A stretch of 64,000 bases of DNA, from contig NC_087076.1 in NCBI RefSeq assembly GCF_026151205.1, forward strand, positions 20,512,328 to 20,576,327, in the 5' to 3' direction. The stretch is from Bolinopsis microptera (lineage: Eukaryota; Ctenophora; Tentaculata; Lobata; Bolinopsidae). Below are positions 31,921-42,544 of the stretch, piece by piece. The notes beneath the pieces are model-generated. The model was not told where the DNA came from and did no database searches. It was given only the letters and a program-made list of their open reading frames with translations. Numbering within the stretch: position 1 is the first letter of the stretch; every line of letters starts with the position of its first letter. The translations under genes were made by a program, and so were the position numbers.

Positions 31921-32120
31921 CTGAGGTAGCCTAGTGATTAGAGCATCCGCCTTCTGCGCAGAAGGTCCAGGGTTCGAATCCCAGTGTCACCTAGTCTATG
32001 GAATATCTAAGGATTCATTGGATATATGCCATCTCCTTGGTCGACTGATAGGGAACTTGATTGAGGGTTAAATGAGGAGGGGTACCTGTTAAAAGTTAAA
32101 GAAAATTCCTAGGATACCCC
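31921..32120 (+). mobile_element. tRNA-derived SINE, copy 1
   Basis: The head reads GGTAGCCTAGTGATTAGAGC (A-box-like) and GGTTCGAATCCC (perfect B box), i.e. an internal Pol III promoter. It is followed by a body with CTAAGGATTCATTGGAT and CTTGATTGAGGGTTA that is shared with 33617-33850. The anticodon stem CCTTC/GAAGG closes a six-base loop and the acceptor stem pairs poorly, so this is not a working tRNA. Confidence 0.75.
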
Positions 32121-32593
32121 CTCAGTACATACTGTAAACATAGTACTATTAACTATTAACTTCCTACACGCTTCCTACAAACTCTTAATAAGTAGCCATC
32201 CACTTTAACGCCCATACACAAATCTAGATAATGCATTCATAACATTGAAAAGATAATGCAGTTGGGAGGGCAACTGCGATGATTCCAGGGCAAGTTCACA
32301 TCCTCTGAAGATACTTTTACATGTTTTTGCAATAATGAATTGATTCATATGCCGCAAACAACGACTTCAGGTCTGGAGTTATAAATTATTATTAAATCTA
32401 ATATGGCTAATAAATAGAATGATTATTAACTGGCCCCTTCATTTGGGCAAATAACGTACTCTGTAAAATTATATACACAAATTCATATCTGTGTATATAA
32501 TTAAATGTCTCGAGTTTTTAAAAGCCTTGGATTGCAAGATCTCATTTTCAAGATATTAAAATGTAGACTAAAAGAAGCAATCGTTTTGTGAAC
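32121..32593. other. Non-coding spacer
   Basis: No gene or recognisable repeat. Confidence 0.4.
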
Positions 32594-33241
32594 CAGAGGC
32601 GGATATTGAGGGCGTCCAGGCATGCGTGGACGCCCTAGAATTATTATCTGGTTAGTGGTTACTGGTGCTTGAAAATAGAAATAGTAATAGTATTTGGAAA
32701 TATCTAATTGCGATATAAATCTTTTTATTCTACTCAAACGTTCGAATGTGAGCGCACGCATGATCTTTGTGAAATCATGTTATAGGGTGTCCAATCCTCG
32801 TTTGGACGACTCTGCCACACAGTTGTAACACACAGTTAATTGCTAACGGCTACAAAGCACATCATTGCATCAACAAACTGTTAATTTATACAACCAGTGT
32901 GTCCAGGACACTGCAATTTGAAATATCTGCTAAGTTTCTGTCTTTGTTTCCTGTCGCCTATTACACATTACATACAGGCCCTGTGTGTAACTGTAATGTG
33001 TAAAACGTGTGGGCTTGTGCTAGTATGTGCATGGTAATTTCTAGCTTCGGTGTAATTATCGTAATCTTGCCTTCTACGTTATAATAATTTAATTAATTAA
33101 TTAACTTTCTGCCGTGGTATGTATGCAGTCATCGGCGAATAGCCATCGGCAGTTGGGGGAGAAGGGCCGCCCCCAAGCCCCCTGAATCCGTCGATTGGAC
33201 ACCCGACACAACGGCCAGCCAGCTCCCGCGAGCCGCCTCTG
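32594..33241. mobile_element. hAT-type MITE, 648 bp, with perfect TSD
   Basis: The ends are CAGAGGCGG and CCGCCTCTG, and the element is flanked on both sides by TTGTGAAC (32586-32593 and 33242-33249). An 8-bp duplication with TIRs of the CAGAGGCGG type is characteristic of hAT elements. An internal palindrome AGGGCGTCCA/TGGACGCCCT sits near the left end. There is no transposase gene. Confidence 0.85.
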
Positions 33242-33249
33242 TTGTGAAC

Positions 33250-33616
33250 AAATTTGATTCTATTCCTAGCCGATTCAAGAATTTGGCCACCGGGTCACTG
33301 GGTCAGTAGGTAAGCTGAAAGGCTATTCACATGACTGTCTCTATTTGTCACAATCTTCATTTATCTTTGCCCCGGAACTTTGACCTGTTGACATTGTGTT
33401 TGTATTATAGTGTAGTATGGTTTTGTTAGGTTTCCACCTTCGATCTTTTTTTTAGGTTGCTCAGCTTGTGATTTTTATATTAACGTTAAATTTTCTATCA
33501 TTTGTAAGAATTACTGTTGTTTCTAGCCATGTACCTTTTGTTGTAGGCTAGAGATGTAATTTCATTACGATGATATTTGACAACAAATTGTACTACTATT
33601 ATACAGTACACTATGA
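33250..33616. other. Non-coding spacer
   Basis: No gene or repeat recognised. Confidence 0.4.
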
Positions 33617-33850
33617 TGCAAGGTGGACTGGTTTAGTTGAAGCTTCCGCCTTCTATGCAGAAGGTCCAGGGTTCGGATCCCAGTCTTAACATTAGCTAAG
33701 GATCTATTGGATCCATGCGAGATAACACATTTGTGTAATAGCTCTAAGCTCCTAGGTCGCCTCAACCAAATGGTTATATATAAACGTGATTGCGGGTTAT
33801 GAATAAAGAAGGGCTCTACTAAAACATCAATAATCCTTTTAAAATACATT
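33617..33850 (+). mobile_element. tRNA-derived SINE, copy 2
   Basis: Same family as 31921-32120. Shared are TTCCGCCTTCT..GCAGAAGGTCCAGGGTTCG, a B box (GGTTCGGATCCC, one change from consensus), CTAAGGATCTATTGGAT, CTCCTAGGTCG and GATTGCGGGTTATGAAT. The A-box region is more diverged than in copy 1. Confidence 0.75.
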
Positions 33851-35983
33851 ATATTAAATCTGAGAAGTTTTCCCAATTGAACAATCAAACAAAATGATGA
33901 ATGTAAATCTTCATAAGAAGAAGGGATTCTAATTTATTGATTATAATATTCATTAACGGGTGATACTAGTAAAATATCTGTTCCAACTCGGCGCGCATCC
34001 TGGTAGGTTGTAAACGTACAAAATATTCATTGCAATAAACATATAATATCCATTACTTCAGGAGTGATGACAGAATATAAAAAGAAGGAATACAAATTTT
34101 TAAAGAATACAAGTTTGAATTTTTACGTTTAGGAAAGAAAAATTTTTTAGGAAAGAAAAATTTTTATTTACCACAAAACAATCAATACATAATGTTATAT
34201 TCATAAATAAATTCAAATTTCAATTTCAAACACATATACAGTACGCCGCGCACACAGCCACAATTTTCAATTGTTCAGAAATTCGAAAGTCAGCTGTAGG
34301 CGCCGCGCACAGGATCTATTTAATTGTTATCTTACAATTACATGTCGCATTTCTTAGTTACTAGAGCCAAAATTTCAGAAGCAAAATAATTTAAAACATA
34401 TTTCTGTCGTTCACGCAGTACAGGCCGTGAGCACTGCGATCTAATTAATAGATCGAATAATATTAATGGAGAAATTCCAAAAACCGCGCGCTCGTTATTT
34501 GTGATTAAATTGAGTGCGCACCTCTGTGAATAGCAGTACCGCTCAAGCATGAAGTACTAAGCGGTACGCAGTTCTGCGTGAGGCGTAGACATTTGTAGCA
34601 CACGTTTCATTCAACTAATCAATTATGTGACATGTAATTATATTTATATTAAAGCAAAAAGAATATTAATTTTAGTAATAATTGACGTAAACATATGTGT
34701 TTAAATAACATTTATAATCTAGCGAGTTACCAATAATATAATACTATTTGTTTGTATTATTGATTATATATGTTTACACTAGCCTATATTATGATGGAGA
34801 TATACATTATATAATTGCTCCAATATTCAACACTGCTAAACAACAAATACCTACTCGCCCATCGATGAAGCAGTCGCCAAAACAAAGCTCAAAGTTAATA
34901 TACCTTCGTACTTCGTTTTGGAAACTGTAGAATGCCAGTAAATAATTAATGTTTCAATCGTGTATTCGATGGGCAAGCACTCTCCACTCGAGGCCGAGAC
35001 AAACGGCACCGGCTCCGCCCTGCAACCATGAAGTAATGTAAGCAGTAAGGCGGGTCGGTGGTGTGCGCCGTTTATACGGCCCACAGCACGAGACATTTTG
35101 AGCTCCAAGACTTAAGACTATAAAAGTCCCGAGTTAAACGTAGCGACTTACCATCGTCAGCTGTCAAAAATTTAGAATTTGTATGTTATAAACTCTAATC
35201 TGATATCAGTATAACATGTAATTTAGTTTGTTATTGGCTAAATTTTTAACTCGATTAAGCGATGCAGACGGATGAACTAGGCTCCTCCTCCCTCGAAAAC
35301 ACAATGAGAGGGGATTGTGGAAGGACACGAACACTATTCGTTAACTCGTACCCCGGGTACCCCCTAGAACTATGTCCCATCAGAGAGAGCCCATCATCCG
35401 TCAGATCGAAAACAGTGTTTTAATTTTGATATATACTGTACCAATTACAATAAATGGTAAGTCAAGGCTGACGTTGGTAGCAAAATATAAAGTGACACGT
35501 TACAACAAAATAACCACTACACACTACACACTATACGCTATAACTATTGTACACAGTACACAGTATAACTAAAATATAGAATATAAACAAGGTTACAAGA
35601 GACAAAAGGGTTTACAGAAGAGTTTTACATCGGCTCAGCACCGCCAGGACATTGGCTATACACGTGGGTCAATAAGTTTGATTTGGTATGGTTCGACCGG
35701 GAAAGTGGTCGAAATTAGTGCTCTTAATGAGTCATCACTGTCGTCTGAATATTAGAGCGGGAACTTCCCAAGTTTCGGCCGACAACGCGCGCGCACAGCA
35801 TCGGCGCGCAATGCCATGCGCGCGCGTTTCCATATTGCTGTGTCATTCGGCGGTTGCGCTCAGCGTAACTTGGAAATGAGTTTTATGTTGTTTACCTAAA
35901 TTCAAGCATGGTAATCATAGATAAGCTTGTCAGTCAGTAAGTGCTTAAGTGGGAATAACAGGCAAATAAATATCACTTCTTAA
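33851..35983. other. Repeat-rich non-coding stretch
   Basis: No gene is supported. Near 33958-34013 it repeats the GGGTGATACT...GGTAGGTTGTAAAC block found in GPCR intron 2. GCCGCGCAC-type motifs occur near 34247 and 34305, and a GCGCGCGC-rich patch at 35786-35826. Confidence 0.5.
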
Positions 35984-36325
35984 TCAGAATTCAGTGAAAT
36001 TTTTGTCACACCACTCAGTTCCATACCGGTTTTGAGCTCTTAGAAGTGACTGTTTAAGTAAATTCTTGATAGATCTGCATGTGGAGGTGAAATTTAACGG
36101 GCCAACTTTACGGAATTCATTCCACAGCCATGCAGATTTACAAATAAATTGATTAGTTGGAGAGGGTGTAATGAACAGATTATCTTTCCTATTTGATATG
36201 TTGAATAAGTAGTATAACGAAATTGGTACTCGTGACTTAATGATCTTAAAAAGTTCCATTAAACAACGGTATCTGTACAGGTTCTCTGTAACAAGTAATT
36301 CATGTTTTGTGAATAGAGGCTTAAT
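35984..36325 (-). pseudogene. C-terminal fragment of CR1-like retrotransposon A
   Basis: The frame reads KPLFTKHELLVTENLYRYRC, MELFK, then NQFICKSAWLWNEFRKVGPL and ends CDKNFTEF. It aligns by eye with the C-terminus of the intact element at 47437-50790 (KPLFKTHRLL...LYKYTCLLELFK...QFIYQSSYMWN). It continues the reverse transcriptase that breaks off at about 38750, so about 2.4 kb was inserted between the two halves. Confidence 0.75.
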
Positions 36326-36636
36326 AATAATAATAATTCTATACTGTTACATAATTTAAAAATTATGGCCCCTTATTGTGGGCAGAGTATGTGTCTTTAT
36401 TTAAGTGTCCTGATTTAAAAATCATCTGAGTGACTGCATTGAAATAATTTAAGGAGAGTACCATAAAAACGTTAAAACAAAAGGAGTAACAACTAGAACA
36501 TACTTATATTAATATCAACATTAGAACAAAATACAGTCACCTAATTCTCTTCTCCTACGGTTGAGTATAGAGGAACCATCTTTGGCGTGTATTAGGGACT
36601 TAGACCATTACAAATACCCTGCTGTAAGTTTGCAAG

Positions 36637-36664
36637 GTAAGTAAGTAAGTAAGTAAGTAAGTAA
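36637..36664 (+). repeat. (GTAA)7 microsatellite
   Basis: Seven GTAA units. The run lies where the 3' tail of the minus-strand retrotransposon B is expected, and CR1/L2-type elements commonly end in short microsatellite tails. Confidence 0.8.
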
Positions 36665-36820
36665 AGATTATGACATTACATCATCACAAGTGTCTAAAAA
36701 TATCATTGCACTAAATAGAAAAATAATTCAAATAGACATATTCTTCCATCAACATTAATAATTTATTAAATTCAATTTTATTAATTAATAAAATCTAATG
36801 CATTATATATAAATAATTAA

Positions 36821-38190
36821 TTAAAACTTCCCAGTGGAATAAAGATTTATAAAACGTTTCTTCGCCACAAAAGGATGAAACCAAAGATATTCATTATGTG
36901 TCTCCTTATTGCTTAAATAACTGGGTCCTTCAATTTTCCCTAAAACTTCGTTCGAAACATTCCAAAAATAAAAATCATTTACACTGTTATTAGAAATCAT
37001 TTCTTTCTTAAATCCTTCCAACCTAACTTTAAAGCTTAAAACTGTCGAGCAGTTCTTGACATCTGAAGGGAGTTTGTTCCAGTAAGGAATGACTCGCTCC
37101 GGAAGAAAAGAAGACTGGAGATTCTTAACTTTAGTTACACTCTTACTACACCTATTGGTTGAAACTAGATTAAGACCAGATCTGCTCATTCTGAACAAAC
37201 CCGATCCATATTCAGTCAAACCACTAGTTACTTTAAAAGCTTCAATAAGGTCCCCACGTATTCGCCGCTCTGCCAGCGTTGTCAAATTGAGGATATCCAG
37301 TCTACGGCTGTATGGAAGAGTACCCACCTCATCAATAAGACGGGTAAACCGCCTCTGGACGCTCTCCAGCTCCAAAACAGTCCCCCAACTTCCATGAGCC
37401 GCAACTGGATTCCACAATTGGACACAATACTCAAGATGAGGTCTTATCAAAGCTTTATAAATAGCTATCATTACAACCTTTTCTCTAATAACTAAGTTCC
37501 TTACAATCCAGCAGATCATACGATTTGCTTTAGAAATACATGCTTTTATCTGTTCATTCCAAAGCAAGGAGCTATGGGTAATAACCCCCAAATCTTTTTC
37601 CTGTGCAGATACTTCTAGTTCTACTCCATTTACAATATAATTCGAGTTAGGATTATTATTCAGATTAATATGGACTACTTTACACTTGGCAGGATTGAAG
37701 TTTAAGTGCCAAATACTCTCCCAAATTTCGAGTTCTAAAATATCATCAGATACACTTTTATGGTTAGCTGCATTACAAACTAACTTGAGATCATCTGCAA
37801 ATAATTTAATCTTATTTTTAACATTGTCAGGTAAATCGTTTATATAAAGAATAAACAACAAAGGACCTAATACTGACCCCTGGGGAACACCAGATAATAC
37901 GTGTTTCACCTCAGACCATTGACCTTCTACACAAACCCTCATGGTTCTGTCTGTCAGAAAGTCTTTTATAACATCTAAAACTTTTCCCTTGACCCCAAAC
38001 CCCTCCAATTTAGATAGAAGTCTAAAGTGGGGGACTGTATCGAAAGCCTTACTAAAATCAAAATATAAAAGATCAACAGGAGCACCTTCATCTAAAATAT
38101 CAAGAATATTATCAAATGTCTCTAAGAGATTAGATAGACAAGATTTACCCTTCACAAATCCATGCTGATGCTTTGAAAAGGTATGTGGAC
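36821..38190 (-). pseudogene. Reverse transcriptase of non-LTR retrotransposon B, 5'-truncated
   Basis: An open frame of about 450 codons begins in the middle of the RT domain. Visible are KHQHGFVKGKSCLSNL, YFDFSKAFDTVPH (motif A), GVPQGSVLGPLLFILYINDL, FADDLKLV (catalytic DD), and the connection/thumb region with LGVITHSSLLWN and LEYCVQLWNP. The C-terminus is complete (stop 36821). Endonuclease and ORF1 are absent, as usual for LINE copies lost from the 5' side. The frame has no stops, so the insertion is fairly recent. It differs clearly from the A and CR1-like families nearby. Confidence 0.85.
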
Positions 38191-38392
38191 TAAGTGGGTC
38201 GAGAGTACTCGACTTGGAAGTGGGTGTTGAGAATTCTCAACTAAACTAGAAGATAATGATGTCCAGAAGATGAGGCAGTAGATGGAGTAGTAAAGGAGTA
38301 GTAGAGGCTGAAGGGGGAGTGATGTCATAAGGAGATGTAGGACATGAAGGGGGATGGAGGTGAAGGAGCACTAATAAGTATAAGTATCAATT

Positions 38393-39697
38393 CTATGATA
38401 GTTCATCGATGGCGATCTGTGCTAAAGATCGGAAGGCAGTGATGCTGCCATCACTACCATCTCTTAAGATAGACCAGCATGGTTGGTCACTAGTGGAGTG
38501 CTCTTGAATGGTTTCTCTGTAGGAACAGCGGTACAGTGGACAAGAGAAGATTCGATGGTAATTGTTGTCCAACATCTGACAATTCGGACACTGAGGGTCG
38601 CAGTTGTTGGCAACCCTTGCCTTGAATGCTGTGAAGGTGATGTCATGGCCATGCAAGAGAGACATTACTTTAGTGTCTGTGCTCCTGCTTGAGTAGCGAG
38701 GAAACAACTTTTTGCTCCTCTCATCGATGTTATCCAGTATCTCACCCGGATTAGAGGACTCTTTAACATAGAATTCAGATCCTAGACGTTGAGAATTAAT
38801 TGGTCTTGCTCTAGCACATTTCTTGAATCTGTCTACATAAGCTTCATAGTCTCCAAATAGAATCCTGATACACTTCTTTTGAGTAATAAATAGCGGTTTT
38901 AACTGATTATTGGGAATACCTCCCCAGACAGAAATAGCATAACCTAGGTGTGATTCAAAGAGAGAATGATATATTTGCTTATACAGTGATTCTGGTAAGC
39001 ATTTCTTAATACGGTAGGTACGTCCACAAGCACTTCTTAGTTTCTTGTTGAGGGATGATATATGTGGTTTCCAGCTCAATTTATCATCCATGATTACTCC
39101 AAGAAATTTTGTCTGACTTACACGTTTAATTATTTTGTTATTAATGGACAAGTTTTGGCTATCTATATCGGCATCTAATTCGTTATTATTACGTTTAGAG
39201 GGAGAAAAATACATGTAACAACACTTCTTTACATTAATGTGCAGTAGGTTAACTCCCATATACTTGTTTACGGCCTGTAGTACTTCATTAGCTAATTCAT
39301 ATGCTTTATTTCTCGAATCGGCAGCGACAAATATATTAGTATCGTCTGCAAATAAGACAAATTTACCCTTTTTAGTTATATTGCATATGTCATTGATGTA
39401 CAGTAGGAAAAGTAGAGGTCCTAATACACTACCCTGAGGGACCCCGAATTCGACCGGTAATTCATCAGATTTGGTATCCAAAACGTTTACAAATTGTTTC
39501 CTATTAGACAAATAACTAGAGATAAGATTCAGAGCATTTCCTCTTATGCCGTAGTTGTTTAATTTTGTAGTTAGTTTACAGTGGTCTAGAGTGTCAAAGG
39601 CTTTTGAGAGATCGATAAAGACCCCTAGGACATGTTGCTTTTTACTAATTAACGATAATAAATAAAGACACATACTCTGCCCACAATAAGGGGCCAT
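38393..39697 (-). pseudogene. Chimeric open frame: RT of retrotransposon A joined to the C-terminus of C
   Basis: Residues from KKQHVLGVFIDLSKAFDT to about GSEFYVKESS are the RT of a CR1-like element. They include GVPQGSVLGPLLFLLYIND, FADDTNIFV and TKFLGVIMDDKLSW, and are close to the intact copy at 47.4-50.8 kb. At about 38750 the frame passes without a stop into NPGEILDNIDERSK... of retrotransposon C, with a CPNCQ/CPLYRC zinc-knuckle-like end. The first 15 residues (MAPYCGQSM...) come from yet another small insertion. The single open frame is an accident of nested insertion, not one protein family. Confidence 0.7.
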
Positions 39698-39735
39698 AAT
39701 TTTAAATTATGTAACAGTATAGAATTATTATTATT
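39660..39735 (+). mobile_element. Short 3'-end retro-insertion with 9-bp TSD
   Basis: About 80 bp of the retrotransposon C 3' end (GGGGCCATAATTTTAAATTA to the (ATT)n tail) is inserted in retrotransposon A. Read on the minus strand it is flanked by CGTTAATTA on both sides. A's coding sequence resumes beyond it (39736-39790: HSTSHALNYFVEHIEALIN). Confidence 0.65.
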
Positions 39736-39790
39736 ATTATTAATTAACGCTTCTATATGTTCTACAAAGTAGTTCAGTGCATGGCTGGTG

Positions 39791-42544
39791 GAGTGTCCTT
39801 TTATTACAGATTAAACATATCATTGTATCACGTTGCGACCCCCACGGTCGTTTCACTATCGTCCTGACGATACAGGGGGAGCCGCGCACTTCGTGCGCGG
39901 CGGGTCATACAACTGACAACGTATGACAAACATATCATATATAACCATAAAAGCCGCGCGTCGGCTGATTGCCTCATTTTGGATATAAAATAATTTTAAT
40001 CGACAGAAGCTGATGAAGATTGAAAAATATCAGCTCAAAAAGCTTAGCTTGCACCATTAAAAAGATCAAAGACTTGAGTGCCAAATTATTTAGTTGATGG
40101 TCATTGGTCATCAGATTATAAATTATAGGTCATATTTCAATTTTCCTTTTAATAATTGATAATATTAATCACGGCGCGACCATTTAGTCATACTAAAATG
40201 TTAAGGCAACAAGCTTTTACAGTTCAATGATTGGTTCAATCATTTTAAAATCAATATTGGAACGAATAATTATTTAAAAGTTGATTAAAAATAATAAATA
40301 TGGAGCATATGCAGCAGTTAGCAACAGCCAGTAGTAGCCAGCAGCAGCTAGCAGCAGTTAGCAGTAGTTTGCAGCAATTATCAGCAGTTTCTTTGTACCT
40401 TAGTCTCACTGTGTTCAAAGCGCGCGTCAGTTGTTCTTATTCCAAATCTCAAACTACATATGCGCGACGCGCATGTTTTTACCAAACAGTAGTACAAAAA
40501 TCGAGCGCTTCATCAATATACGTCAAGTATTTTCTATAATGTTTATAGGATCGTGTCGACTGTGAATATGTCCAAACTACAACTAATGTTACTGGACAGT
40601 GTCTGAAAGAAGTGAAACAAATTTTTAGTGAAACAAATTTAAAATTTTATCCTTTATTTTACAATCATAATATAATAATATTTATAAGCCTCCGTTTTGA
40701 AAGTTTTAAATTTTAATACATTCACATTTCTATTTAAAATTCAATTTTATGTACAAGTTAATAACTGGCCGCCAAAGCCGCGCATTCTTGAAAACAGGAT
40801 TAACTTGATTATAGTTATACGACTATGTAAATTAAAAACTATCCGTGGTTTTTTCTTTTAAATAAATAAATTATAATTTTACCTAAGTCCAAAGCCAGCT
40901 TTGAAAAATTTACTATTAAATCATAATATATCGTCAACTTTAAATATTTACAATGCAACAATTCATTAATCTGTAAACACGCGTACTCCAGCCCCTAAAC
41001 GCATAAATTGTTATGCACTGCTGCGCGCAGTGTTGTGACCCCTCTTCGTCGTATTTTACACATATTTGGACGTTGGCAATTTATTCAATTGATAATTTTA
41101 AAGTTTTAACATTTTTTATTTTAAATTCTTTTTTAATATAGTTCTAAAACGATTAAGCTAGCTTTCTGTGAAAATTTAATGTACTTTCGTAAAATAATTT
41201 TGATGTGGCAGCGATTTGAAAAAGAAATTAGTTAAAAATGATACAAAAAAATTGGACATTTTTTGATATTAAAACATGTATAACTTTGGCTGTGTTGACA
41301 GTAGAAAAATAATTTAACCCTTGTCCGAAAGGTTTACAAAAGTTTTACGCGCCGCGCATAATTGCCGCGCAATTTCGCGTGTCAAATCCGTCTAAGAGTG
41401 AACATAATTGATGAAGGAGCACGTTGAGCTTTACACCTCGTGCGTTCACTGTTCGCGCCTTAATTGCGCCCAGTTCACTTGTCACTGTTGCCTCGCGTTA
41501 TTCCATCATCCATATTTCTGCTCTTAGTTGCTTTATAATGTGTCAGCAGTAATCAGCCCTGCTGTATTATATATTGTGCTTGATTGTTGATATCTAATTC
41601 ATTAACTGTTTACGATGGCAGTTTATATGGTGGATGATGATTAATCACTCTACAATCGCCTGTCACGTGACTTCTTCAACCCGTTCTGTAGATGGCCCTA
41701 AACAACTATTCGAAACCCGGAAACCATAACCCTCTAATCAGATCCCAACCCTAACGGCCTAACCCTAACCAAACCCTTTACAAAAGCATATACTGAAACA
41801 CTATAGAGAAATTAGGCTAACTTCCTTATACGGTCATATCACGTGATCGAGACAGTTTTTCGCCAATATCTCGTTAGGGGAGAATTTTAACCTTATGTCA
41901 TGGGGGTAATAGGTAAGTGCTTAGTAACCTCTTTGCTTTTATTCGAGCCTTTTATTAAATCGAAGTTACAGTTCACGAGGTTGATCCTTTGGGAGATATT
42001 AAATCCTGTTTTACTATTATTTATAAATTCTAACGTTTAACTTTAATAATAATAAGTAAGTTTGGACGCGACTAGAAACGAGTTTAATCGACTAAGTTTT
42101 TGATTTTGTGTACCTTTTTATCATACAACTTTTTAATTTCAGCAAATTTTAGTTAAAGAGTAAATCAAAGTTAGCAATCATTGAACTCAATAGTTAAAAA
42201 GGTGACTGTAAAAATAGAACTAAGATTTCGATACTTTTAAATGAACTTCTAGTTCTAATGATATAATTTTAAATTATTAGATGTTTAAATTTTCCTGATA
42301 GCTGGATCATAGTCATGTAGAAATTAGGTTAAACATTGTCATGCAGAAATTAGGTTAGAATAATTTTGTCCATAGAAAACACAGTCACGCCTTACATTAT
42401 TACAAGCTTTAAAGGGCTCGTGAGTCGTGTTAGTGTTACTATTACTTTTGAGCTTGAAAGCAGACAAAACTTTGCTTATTTGTTTGTTTATTATTTTGTT
42501 TGTTATTAGAGAAAGAAGACAATATTACCTCTCGATTATTTCAG
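39791..42544. other. AT-rich non-coding stretch with GCCGCGCA motifs
   Basis: No gene is supported. It holds a nine-base-stem hairpin GCCGCGCAC-TTC-GTGCGCGGC near 39880, a degenerate CAG-type run at 40310-40390, several AAAGCCGCGCA motifs and the second copy of the CCCTAA-bearing dispersed repeat. Confidence 0.5.
41635..41900 (+). repeat. Dispersed repeat with CCCTAA runs, copy 2
   Basis: Counterpart of 11400-11660, in the same orientation. See that entry for shared blocks. Confidence 0.75.

Larger units (their letters stand above)
36326..38750 (-). mobile_element. 5'-truncated retrotransposon C, inserted in A and split by B
   Basis: From 38750 down it supplies the last 120 residues of the 38393-39697 frame (a zinc-knuckle-like CPNCQ...H..FSCPLYRC C-terminus), a stop at 38393 and a 3' UTR. 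The 3' UTR resumes below 36640 and ends in GGGGCCATAA...AACAGTATAGAA plus an (ATT)n tail at 36320-36334. The same 3' end occurs at 39660-39735 in the other orientation. Retrotransposon B sits inside its 3' UTR. Confidence 0.65.

Noticed and set aside
31921..31992. Functional tRNA gene
   Set aside because: The B box is perfect, but the anticodon loop is six bases, the acceptor stem mispairs, and the same head with a shared body recurs at 33.6 kb, so it is a SINE.
38393..39697. A single intact reverse transcriptase gene with a novel C-terminus
   Set aside because: The missing natural C-terminus of the same element lies at 35984-36325, so the frame is a chimera made by insertion.
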